Source of the DNA: Serendipita indica DSM 11827
Lineage: Eukaryota; Basidiomycota; Agaricomycetes; Sebacinales; Serendipitaceae
Direction of reading: 5' to 3'
Length of the DNA: 64,000 bases
NCBI GenBank assembly: GCA_910890315.1
Contig: CAJVGD010000001.1
Location: forward strand, 1,612,001-1,676,000
The notes beneath the pieces were generated by a model that saw nothing but the letters and a program-made list of their open reading frames with translations, was not told where the DNA came from and did no database searches. A program made the position numbers and the translations under genes. Below are positions 49,976 through 59,886 of the stretch, one piece after another. Every line of letters begins with the position of its first letter. Position 1 is the first letter of the stretch.

Positions 49976-52325
49976 CTATATCTGCGGCGTTGCATGTCCA
50001 TCCCCTCGCAAGTCCGAGCCAGCGGCCCATACAAGACTGCCATCCGATGTCTTGAGGCGTTGAATAATCTGGCCGCGGCCCATTAGTGCTCGTTGAATTC
50101 CGGTAACGGGTCTAGCGTCATGACCCATGGCTGTTCATTTTAGTTAGAGTAAGGCCGTAATTGTCGAGTGTGCGTACCTCGGAGCGTCTGTATAGTCTCA
50201 TTGGAAATGCCGGGTTCAAAGTAGACTTCGCTATTGATGTCTCCGGCTTTTGTAGATTCTTTGACAGGAGCATCAGGCAGTCCGGGAGATATGCAGAACC
50301 GGGGTGCGTCGAGGGCGTCCTGGGGAGTCCACCCTCTTAGCATATTTAGGAGTACTTGCACATGACCTGCGCATTGATTATGATGCGAAATCTAGGTTCT
50401 CGTATGAAAATACCTTGTGGCTGCATGAAACCACCCATGACTCCGTAGCTGAGGAAGAGCTCGTCTCCCCGAGTCACAAGAGCCGGAATAATTGTGTGAT
50501 AGGGTCGCTTCCCGCCCTGCACATCATCATTAGTGAGCCAAAAGGAAACAGATCGAATGTGGCTTGCCTTGAGGATGTTTGGATGCGACGGGTCATTGAG
50601 GACGAACCCGCAACCTCTGTTCTGCAGCGTGAATCCACATCCTTTCGGTATAGCTACAAAATTTTAGCATGTATTTCTTCCATTTGAGAAAGGCATGCCT
50701 CCGGTGCCAAATCCGGCGTAATTGCTCTGAATGTAACTAGCCGCATTTCCCCATTGATCGGTCACTGGCCTCTGTCAGCTCGTCCCATCAAAGAGTGTAC
50801 GCATACCAGTAAAGTAGACGGTGTCGGATGAGTTGATCGGGTTGCCCTAAAGTCTACGTCAGGAGAGAAGTTGGCTAGGGTACAGTACTTACATGCTCTG
50901 CATCAGCGATGGCTTTTTGTGGATTAAAGTGCTTTGCTCTTGACAACAGATACTCCTGAACACGAATAAGTCACATGCGTTGCAGATAACAAGCGACCTT
51001 ACTTTCGATAAGAGTTTGGAAGGGGATACTGGGGCACAATCTGGGTCGGTTACCCAATGCAAACTGTCTGCAAATGCTAATCTACGGATATGGTAAGCGG
51101 AGAATATCGTAGAGAGTCACTCGGACCTCAGAGCTTCGATGAGAGCGTGGAGATATTCTGCTGAATTGTGCTCCATGTCGAGAAGCGATTTGATTGTCCC
51201 TTGCTCTTGGGCAGCTTCGAGGATCCCCAGTGCCATCAGTGCAGTGATTCCTTGGCCATTTGGAGGACACTCGAAGAATGTCAGCTAGAGGTCAGGTTTG
51301 GTATCTAACTCACCTCCCAGACTTTGACATCATTCGCGTAAGTGTACGATATTGGATCCACGACGTCGGTTTTATGTGCCGCGAGATCTTCCAATGTCAT
51401 CAATCCCCCTTGGCCTTGGATGAGATCAACAATGGCCTGGGCATCTTAGTTTGCAATCTGTGTTCAAGGAATGAGAATACCTGCGCTACGCGTCCCTTGT
51501 AAAATCCATCTTTCCCTTCTGTGACCAGCGCTTTGAAGGTCGATGCAAGGTCTGGAAAGCGCATCACCTCGCCAGGTCGGGGCGCTATCAGAAATTCAGC
51601 CTACTTTCTTCGATTCCACACATTTACGTACCTCTACCATTGAGTAACATCGCATCCCCATTTGGAGAAGCATGCTGCAGGATCTTCTCCGACCGTTGCC
51701 ACTTGGGATATCGTCAATATGATTAAACGTACACAGAGGGGATGCTTACTCCCAGACTGTGAACCTCGGATACCGGGACACCTTCTTCTGCGAGACGGAT
51801 GGCAGGGGCAGCAACTTCTGCAAAGCTGACTTTGCCACTACCGAGCATTTCGACAGAATCAACCCAAGCCGCGGCCGCTCCAGGAACAGTCACACTGTTC
51901 AGATCAGTATATGGGATTGTGTTTCCAACTATCCCGCGTTCTCTGAGCTTTTCGACTGTAAGAGCCCTTGGAGATCGTCCGGAACCGTTGAGTGCGTGCA
52001 CTTTTTTCGTCTTTGCGTCGTAGAAGAGTGCGAACGCATCTCCACCAATCCCACAGCATGAAGGCTCTGTCACATTCAGTGCAATGGAGGTGGCGACAGC
52101 AGCATCCATCGCGTTCCCTCCTTTGGCAAGGATCTCAAGTCCTGCCTGGCAAGCCAGTGGCTGCGTACACGACACCATTCCTACATTTGTGAGTTCTCGT
52201 TGGTTAAGACAATAGTTTGTGCCCTCACCCTTTGAGCTGTAAACTACGCTCCGGCGACTGGGGAAGCGCTCCAGGACAGGAACGGGGTTGTCGATCAAAT
52301 TCCAATCAACTGTAACAGAAGGCAT
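49976..52325 (-). CDS. Gamma-glutamyltransferase (Ntn hydrolase)
   Basis: GGT hydrolyses or transfers the gamma-glutamyl group of glutathione. The start at 52325 gives [20 protein letters not shown], then [13 protein letters not shown], joined by an intron to [20 protein letters not shown]. This is followed by [20 protein letters not shown] and [12 protein letters not shown]. The catalytic region reads [20 protein letters not shown]: the Thr after SSD is the expected nucleophile released by self-cleavage. Then come [10 protein letters not shown], the oxyanion-type [12 protein letters not shown] and [10 protein letters not shown]. It ends GHATPQI at 49976. There is no signal peptide or membrane anchor, so this resembles the cytosolic basidiomycete/bacterial-type branch. 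At least ten introns. A longer open frame upstream of 52325 has no family sequence. Confidence 0.92.
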
Positions 52326-52743
52326 ATTTCCTGTTGATTCCAGAGAGTTGTCAAGAATGGAGGATTTGAAGACGATGTGGTGAGGACGAGGGTGGCCACA
52401 CGGAAAGAGGAGCCGGAACACCGTTATATATATCGGATGAAAGAATACCCAATAAAAAAGAAGCGAACTGACCCGGGACCACAGTTTTCGTAATGTCAGA
52501 ATGAGCATGATTCCTGGTATCTTGTGACCGTTACGGCCAGTCTCAGGCAGAACCATTTCGACGGACGAGATTACCAAGAAAGACACAAGAGCCCGATTAG
52601 AAGTATCCTTAGAAGTACAAATGGTAGATTCCAAACGCGAGCTATATTTCAGGGGAAGATACGTGAACAACTGGTCAAATATTGTGGTCATCGAGCATCC
52701 GTTCCATATGCACCTCGTGTGGCCTCGAAAACTCTTAAGATGT
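52326..52743. other. Spacer between malic enzyme and gamma-glutamyltransferase
   Basis: These 418 bp on the same transcription axis contain the malic-enzyme 3' flank and the GGT promoter. A long open frame on the minus strand crosses it (up to 52901), but its translation is Ser/Phe/Leu-rich and unlike either protein. I treat it as chance. No other feature is visible. Confidence 0.45.
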
Positions 52744-54808
52744 TTATGAACTTGGAACCCTGGGGTACCATGAGCGTTTGCGTGCAAATTCGAGGAGATG
52801 TTCGTCATCCATATGGCGTAGGGGTGCGTTGCGGTCGACGTGCTCCTCTTGAGCAACATGAATGACACGAGCTGCAATCTGCATCGAAACCTCGCGCACA
52901 CGCGTCAATTTGGGGTAGATGAGGCCCATGTCCCTAAAAAATGGACCATCAGCATCGTCTTCCATTATTGGGGAAACCAGAAAGACCCACCGTTCTTCTT
53001 GAGTCAGTGACTCTGCCAATGCTAGGGAGGCGTTCTCCACCATGCTCGGTGTGACGTGTTTACACTTCGATAGGACGCCCCCAAAGCCGATTCCAGGGAA
53101 GACATACATGTTATTTCCCTGCCCAGGATAGTATTCCTTACCCTTGTATGTGTAGGGCAAGAACGGCGAGCCAGAGGCAAAGATGACCTATCATCAACCT
53201 CAGTCAGACACAGGATCGATCACAAGAACCTATAGCAATTACCTTTCCGTCGGTCCATTCGATGGCGTCCTTGAACTCGCATTCAGAGAGCGAGACAGGG
53301 TTGGATAGGGGGAAGATGATTGGTCGCGGGTTGAGTTCAGCCATTTTTTCGACCGCCTCTTTGGTGAACGCTCCTCTCATCGTCGATAAGCCGACAAGTG
53401 CGGTGGGTTTCACATAATCGATAATGTCCAACAAGTTTTTGAGTGGTGGCCCAGAGTAGTCCTTGCGAGCGAAATCTATGGCTTGTGAGAATCTCATACT
53501 CTCAAATGCTGCGATACGCACATATCTTGTGTGCTTGGAGCTTAGGTCTGTCGGCTGTGATCATACCTTGAGAGTCGATGAACCAGATCCGCGACTTGGC
53601 CTCCTCCTCCGACAGCCCCTGGAGAGTGAAGAAACTCATGACTTGCTTCGCCACACCAACACCCGCACTTCCCGCTCCCAAGAAGAGAACACGATGATCG
53701 GTCAAATCGCGACCCGATGCCTCAGAGGAGAGCTTGGCCGCATTGACGAACCCAGAGAGTACCACGGCACCAGTACCTTGGATATCGTCGTTGAAGACAG
53801 GAACCTTGGCTGTGTTCTGGTATCGCTCGAGATAGTGGAACGCGTGATCGGTGCCTATCCACAATCAGCACATGCTGGGCCAAGAGAAGCAATCTTACTA
53901 AAATCTTCGAACTGGACGAGGATGTTCGGGAAGACTTCGGCCATAGCATGCATAAATTCGTCCATAAATTCGTCCATCTCCTTGTCGTCGACGCGCTTTC
54001 GGCGCAGTCCAAGATAGAGAGGATCATCCAGATTCTTCGCGTTGTTGGTACCAAGCTATAGGCTGATAAGTTAGATTCTTCGGACCATGAACATACGCAC
54101 ATCGAGGCAGATGGGAAGGGTCGACTCTGGCTTAAATCCAGCACCAGCAATGTAGAGGGAAAGCTTTCCGATGGAAATCGGCACTGCAAGGTCATCAGAC
54201 AGATGTATAATCCAAAAATAGTATGGGCATACTGCCGTTCACACCTGGGCGAACATCGTCAGAACAGTTCGAATCATGGAAGAGGAATAGCTACCCAAAT
54301 CTCCAAGGCCCAGGATACGCGAGCCATCAGTGACCACGGTAATTCTGGCCTTATCTTTATGGGGCCACACGCGCAAGACGTTTTTGATGCTACCCTTGTC
54401 CTCGATGGAGACGTAGAGACCTTCGGGCTTGCGATAGATGTGGCTGAAGTTAAGGCACGCGTCTCCGACCGTTGGTGTATAAATCAAGGGGCAGATTTCA
54501 GGCATGTTGGCCATGAGGATTGCGTAGAACATTTCCTCATCATACTGCTTGAGCGAGCTGAGGAAGATGTATTTTTCCAGCGGGCGATCGCCCTTTGAAC
54601 GAAGCTGGAGCATGCATCGCTTGTATTGGATACTCTTGTTCAGTGCTGGAGGCGTCAGTCCATGAGCTGGTTCTGCCTTGGCTAGTGTGGTTCGAGTCAG
54701 ATCGTCGGTCAATCGACCTGTGAGTTGATTGGACGTACGTTCTGGGGAAATTTTGAGTCCCTTGAATATTCCATTAACGTATTCTGGAGTGAGAATGCGG
54801 GTCGGCAT
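52744..54808 (-). CDS. NAD(P)-dependent malic enzyme
   Basis: It oxidatively decarboxylates L-malate to pyruvate. The N-terminal domain has [39 protein letters not shown] and [17 protein letters not shown], a strict family signature. The active-site segment [18 protein letters not shown] and the metal-binding [18 protein letters not shown] follow. The Rossmann motif is [18 protein letters not shown] (GxGxxG), then [28 protein letters not shown] and [17 protein letters not shown]. The end, [10 protein letters not shown], has its stop at 52744. The N-terminus is uncertain: I take the Met at 54808 ([13 protein letters not shown]), but the frame is open to about 55054 and an upstream leader could give a mitochondrial form. 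Cofactor choice is not decided here. It sits directly downstream of isocitrate lyase. Confidence 0.9.
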
Positions 54809-55089
54809 CGCGGTGGACGATGGTGGCTGGCTCCAAGAGTGGCCCAGAGTTGTGACAGTTGGGAGAGCGGGTTTATATACTCGACATGCGCTGCGAAGGT
54901 CTCCCTGAATGATGTACAAACGCGGAAGCGGGATATCGGCAGCCAATCGCCCTCGGCCGCGGTTCAGCGACACTTTCACACTTTCCCCCACAATTTCCTT
55001 AGTCCCCGGCTCGCTGATAACCGATTCACATTCGCAAATACGATTCGGAAGCAATGTACAGGGTTCTAAGAAAGGGGGAGTTTACTCAC

Positions 55090-56988
55090 TCAGAGCTTAT
55101 TCTGGGGTTTCCCAAACTGCGTCTCCGTTACGCCTTTACCCATAGCTGCCGTTGACGAAATGCCACCAGTCACGGTCATCAACATGTTGTCAATGTACTC
55201 GGCACCACTCCACTACAATCCAAATTAGCGTCTGCGGTCGCAGCAGCGGGGAGCCGACAAACCTTTTGATGCGTCAAGACATCTGTGCCGAGGTCTCGCT
55301 CTCGACGCTGGATCAACTCGACATAGGCCTTCATGCCTTCCTTTGCATAGTTCTGCGCGAACAAATCCGAGATGTATCCATTCGAATGCAATCCTCCGAG
55401 CTGCAGATGACGGGGATGAGATAGTCAGTTATAGTGTTTAATCAAGCTTGTCAACGCTCGCATAGATAGTGAGCCGTATTGGCTGAACGCGAACCGAGCG
55501 ACGGTCTCGATCGACCACGTACCGTGATGAATTGCCACACAAAGCCTAGCTTTCCGAGCTCCCAGACATAGTCCTTCATCTCTTTTGTGCCCAGACCTGC
55601 CGCGTCCCAGTTGAAGCTGGGGCTGAGATTATACGCGAGCCACTGTTGGGGATACACTTTATGGACGCCCTCTGCGAATTCCTTCGCTTGCGCGAGGATA
55701 GGGCTTTTGGTCTCCATCCAGAGAAGGTCGGCAAACGGAGCGAATGCAATGGCGCGGTTGATGGCACATTGAGTGCCACCTTGATAACGGTAATAGCCCT
55801 CTCGTGTACGAGGGGCGTCCCAGTTCCAGTAAGGAAGCTTGGTGAGCCCGAATTCCTTTGACGCAATCTGTTGCGCCTGCTTATGAGATACACGCGCAAT
55901 TTTTGCACGTAGTTGATCCTGCTTAGTCTTGTTCGCGCCCGTCTTCGCCAATGCATCGACCAGCACGTCAGCATAGAGGCGAAGTCCCGCTTTTGCCGTC
56001 CACTCATCCTCGAGAGCCTGTAGCGCTTGTCCTTGTACACCTTTTGCCTCTGCCGTCGACATGACTGTCACCAAGTCATCTAATTCGGGGTTTGTGCACC
56101 CCAGAATGAAGGCATGGTCGCGCTCGTCGACATTGGTTGTAATGAGGGTAGCAGCCTCCGAATCTGTTCTCGCCACGACGAGATTTGAGACTCCCATAAC
56201 GTCGTACTATGCCACATTAGCCCGAGTACTTTTCGACTTTGTTGCGTACCTGGAAACGAATTGCCACCAATCTGTTTATATGCTCTGAAATAGGAACGAG
56301 GACCTTTCCAGCCATATGGCCACATTTCTTGGTGCCAGGTGCTTGGTCTTCGATGTGAATACCGGCGGCACCCTTTTCGACGAAAAGTTTTGTGAGTTTC
56401 ATGACGGCCGTCAGTCCACCGTGTCCAGTATCTGCATCTGCAACAATAGGGCGCAGATAATCGACGTAGGGAGTGGCAGAAAGCGCCTCTGGGCTCAGCC
56501 GTGACCTCGCCTCGCGCTGTTTACGGTCGTGGAAAAGCTGAGCCATGAAGAGATGCTCCACTTTGCGGGGAACAGTGTCATATGGATAGTCTGCGAGATC
56601 CGGTCCAGGCTCGTTTGTCGACGAGGCCGTCGAGCTCGACTGCCACCCGGAAACGTAGACGGTTTCGAGATACTTTGCCATTTGGGTAACCTGGACGGGA
56701 TCGAGACTGCCCAAAAAGTCGTCAAAAAGGGTATGCCAAGGATCAATGCAGGGAATGACTCACGCCCCGTAGGTATGCGAAGGTGTCTTGTTCTTCCAGT
56801 GTTGTTCCAGCAGTGACCAGAGCTTTTTCCCTTGCGCATCAGACGCATACTGGATAGGCAGCGTCCCCCGTTTTGATACAACCTGCTCAGCAGTATACGG
56901 ACGCTTGACTGACGCAAATCTTGGCTGTTTCCACCACCGTTCGACAGCGGCGACTTCTTGCTTGAAGGATTCTCGTTCAGAGGACATG
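55090..56988 (-). CDS. ICL1: Isocitrate lyase
   Basis: ICL1 splits isocitrate to glyoxylate and succinate, the key step of the glyoxylate bypass on acetate or fatty acids, usually in peroxisomes or cytosol. The start at 56988 gives [19 protein letters not shown], then [19 protein letters not shown]. Signature segments are [38 protein letters not shown], and [20 protein letters not shown]. The latter holds the catalytic KKCGH. Then [35 protein letters not shown] and [16 protein letters not shown] follow. The C-terminus reads [17 protein letters not shown] with the stop at 55090-55092; that end is not an SKL-type peroxisomal signal. About seven introns. Its promoter region contains a 13-bp direct repeat and an E-box. 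Confidence 0.95.
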
Positions 56989-57026
56989 GTCGACAAAGTT
57001 GTGGTTCGAGTCCAAGTTTACGATCA

Positions 57027-57105
57027 ACCCGGGACCATTACCTTCTCCCGTCCCAAGGGAAGCCGCCACTTGCGGAGAATTCACGTGAGGCGACCCGGGA
57101 CCATT
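57027..57105 (+). repeat. 13-bp direct repeat upstream of isocitrate lyase
   Basis: The string ACCCGGGACCATT occurs at 57027-57039 and again at 57093-57105, in the same orientation, 66 bp apart start to start. Both copies lie in the 185-bp spacer between the ICL1 ATG and the capping-protein stop. Two identical 13-mers in so short a spacer are unlikely to be random. Confidence 0.7.
57081..57088. promoter_or_regulatory. Palindromic E-box in the isocitrate lyase promoter
   Basis: The palindrome TCACGTGA lies about 95 bp upstream of the ICL1 ATG, between the two copies of the 13-bp repeat. E-boxes of this core bind bHLH factors in fungi. Function here is inferred from position only. Confidence 0.4.
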
Positions 57106-57173
57106 CACGTTCAGCTCTCGACCGGACATTCAGCTGCAACGGTACACCGTCTATTCATCTGTCCCGAACAAGA

Positions 57174-58330
57174 CTATGATCCAAACCCGCCCCGGCTCGC
57201 AGTAAGCTCCGCTCCAAGCTTGTAACCAGTGACCTGGGTACATGTGAATACACAGCGCCCAAAGGAAAGAGATAAGATTACCTTGTCCCAGTCAATCTTG
57301 TTGCGAGTCATCGGCAGCGCCCTCCGTAGCGTCTTGAACCGTTTCTCCCCAAGGTCGTGATAGGTGTCGCTCAGCGACGTCTGGTACGTATTCTCCTGCT
57401 CTGTAATCTGTGCTATCAACTGTCTGGCTGCCTGAGGAGACGGCGAAGAAGGTGGCAATGTGAGCGTCGGAGTAAACTCTGTCGTTAGTTGGACCTGTCC
57501 GAGGATTAGCAGGGCCCGGCAATTGAATAGATCCTCGAGCTCACGTTTCCTTGCTCGTAATAATGAACGGTAACAAGGATCTTGCCAGTCACCGTCTTTG
57601 CGTCTAGGTCAATCTCGTATCTCGACCTCCATCGACCCGACCAAAAGTTTTGTGGGTTGTATCGGTTGGCGACGAGTTGGATCGTCAGATTGTTAGAACC
57701 CGAGGCAAATACACTCGTTACTCCTTCCTTGTAATGTTCGTTGATATACTCCTGCGCCGCAGAGTCTAGGGCAGCACTGAACGAATCCCATCACAAGTGG
57801 CACATGAGAGAATGAGAGAATGACTTACCGGTAGCCCTCTATGTCTTCATTCGCCTCTTCTGTATTCGGATCCGAGGCTTCCTGAGCTAGAATGAGTCTG
57901 ACGGCATGTGGACAAGGTGTAGAGCATACCAGGCTCAAATGGTCAAAGAAGAAGGATGTCTTCGTGCGCGGGTCGAAGAATCTGTCCTCTGTATCGCCCC
58001 CGACACGTCCAGCGTCGCTAATAATGACCTAGAGCACGACTTAGTAGCCTCGTTCGCGTCCATCGTGCCCAGTGGCACGCACATGGTGATCGCCTTTTGG
58101 GGACTGGACGGTAACAAACTGAGCAATATTGTACTCTCTCAGTGCTTGATCGATCCCCTGCTGCAGGAGATTGTCGTCGTTGATGATGACCCGGATGTCT
58201 GTGGCAGAGTGCGTTAATGGGCAATCGGTACGCTCCTCGTCGACTAACCCGTAAGACAGTCATTGATCTCCCCAGGAGGTGATTGTACAAGCAGGTTTGC
58301 AGCCGCATTGACCCTCTCTTGCGCGTTCAT
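57174..58330 (-). CDS. CAP1: F-actin capping protein, alpha subunit
   Basis: It forms the heterodimer with beta that caps actin barbed ends in cortical patches. The start at 58330 gives MNAQERVNAAANLLVQSPPG, then EINDCLTGL-type and VIINDDNLLQQGIDQALREY. The middle part includes YRAALDSAAQEYINEHYKEG, LVANRYNPQNFWSGRWRSRY and ILVTVHYYEQGNV; both W-x-S-G-R-W-R-S and V-x-V-H-Y-Y-E are family hallmarks. The C-terminal part, ENTYQTSLSDTYHDLGEKRF, is followed by KTLRRALPMTRNKIDWDK. An intron then leads to VTGYKLGAEL, which matches the actin-binding tentacle. The stop is at 57174-57176. About six introns. The start lies only 41 bp from that of NDUFA9 on the other strand. Confidence 0.92.
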
Positions 58331-58371
58331 CGCCAGTAGTCGGGGGCAAAACAACTTTAGACCTTACCACA
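58331..58371. promoter_or_regulatory. 41-bp shared spacer between CAP1 and NDUFA9 starts
   Basis: The two divergent start codons are separated by 41 bp, the shortest such spacer in the window. It contains TTTAGACCTTACCACA just before the NDUFA9 ATG but no TATA-like box. Both genes must share or overlap promoter elements. Confidence 0.55.
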
Positions 58372-59799
58372 ATGTTGTCGCGGTCCACCGTGGCCGTCTG
58401 CAAGGCTGCCCATAGCGTATGGGACACTCTAAACCATCAAGAATAAGCTTGCTGACAATCTGGCAGCGAACATACACAGACCTTTTGATGGTCGGAGGCA
58501 AACCACTCATTAGCTATGGCCCTCCAGGACGATCAGCCGTCACAGGACATGTAGCGACCGTCTTTGGGTGCACTGGATTTTTGGGAAGATATTTGGTGGC
58601 CAAGCTCGGTCAGTACCGCCGTCGCTTCGTCACTTTCGACGGCTGAACTAGCGCCTAACATGCAGCAAAAAACGGGACACAGGTCATCGTACCGTATAGA
58701 GACGAGAATACAAAGCGACATTTGCGACCAATGGGCGATCTCGGCCAAATTGTTCCGCTCGAACTCGATATCCGAAACCCACAGCAGATTGAAGAGGCAG
58801 TTAGGCACTCGGACATTGTTTACAACCTCATTGGACGTGATTATGAGACCAAGTACGAGCTCCTTATTCTCTCGTTTGTCTTCTAACGGGACAAGAAACT
58901 TTGACTTTGCAAGTGTCAACAAGATGGGAGCAGCAGATATTGCCCGCATTTCCGCAGAGAGTGGTGTACCAAGACTAGTTCACGTCTCTCATATCAACGC
59001 CGCAGCCGACTCGCCCTCCAAGTTTTATCGTACGAAGAAAGAGGGCGAAGATGCCGTTCGAGAGGCCTTTCCCAGCGCCATCATCGCTCGACCGAGTCAA
59101 ATGTACGGACCAGAAGACAAGTTTTTGAATTCGATGGCTTGTATGTTGCTTGGTGGGTTATGTGACCCTTGCTGACTTTGTAGACTGGCCAATGCTCTGG
59201 AAATTCAACAAGGGCAAGACGCAGACGCGACCGGTATATGTGAGTGGGTCTCGTTTGCTCTAGGCCTTTCTAACGACCTGCAGGTCCAAGATGTCGCCCA
59301 AGGTCTCGCCAATCTGAGCAGCTTGCCTGAACTCGACGGCAGCACACTCTCATTGCCTGGTCCTGTTACCTTTTCCTACACGGAACTGGAACAACTCATT
59401 TCACTCTTTACCTTCAACCCCGTTTCCAACATGCCAGAGGTTCCAAAGTCGATTGCTCTCCTCCTCTCTCGGATTTCGCAGCTGGTATGGTGGCCCACAC
59501 TCAGCCCAGATGAGATTGAGAGAAGGTTTATCAATGTCCCCGACCGTGCGCCCTCGGACTGGGACAAGGTTGGGGTCCAACCCGTCGAGATTGAAGAAGT
59601 CGCCATTTCCATTCTGCGAAGATATCGCTCCGGGTATGTAATAATTTTGCTACTACAGCATTCCTTACGCTGTTGCAGACGCAACTTTACTCGCCCAGTC
59701 GTGCTTCCAAACGCCCCCAAGCGTACCTCGGTAGGTTCCAATGTGGCGCACTGTGAGATGACTGATATACATGTCTAGCATTATCACATTGCAGAGTGA
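58372..59799 (+). CDS. NUO40: NDUFA9, 39/40-kDa subunit of mitochondrial complex I
   Basis: This accessory subunit of NADH:ubiquinone oxidoreductase belongs to the atypical short-chain dehydrogenase group and binds NADPH structurally. Exon 1 encodes [15 protein letters not shown], a clear matrix presequence, and splices to [20 protein letters not shown]. The Rossmann motif is [16 protein letters not shown] (GxxGxxG), then [31 protein letters not shown] and [17 protein letters not shown]. The atypical-SDR active-site-like region reads [19 protein letters not shown]. Further family segments: [27 protein letters not shown] and [17 protein letters not shown] short last exon gives HYHIAE and the stop at 59797-59799. 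About eight introns. FEN1 follows 87 bp downstream on the same strand. Confidence 0.94.
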
Positions 59800-59886
59800 G
59801 CGTGTAGCTAGCATTGTGGAATTATTCTCTTATTTGTACATGTTTTGCCTCGTCCGTGTTCGTTCCTTGCCGTCCGCCTCGTTGAA

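Noticed and set aside
52326-52901. N-terminal extension of gamma-glutamyltransferase from the long minus-strand frame
   Set aside because: The extra translation does not look like any GGT N-terminus and runs into the malic-enzyme coding region. The family start fits the Met at 52325.
56986-57225. Plus-strand open frame upstream of isocitrate lyase ([14 protein letters not shown]...)
   Set aside because: About 80 codons in an intergenic spacer and opposite to ICL1; no family resemblance and no splice partners. It overlaps promoter repeats.
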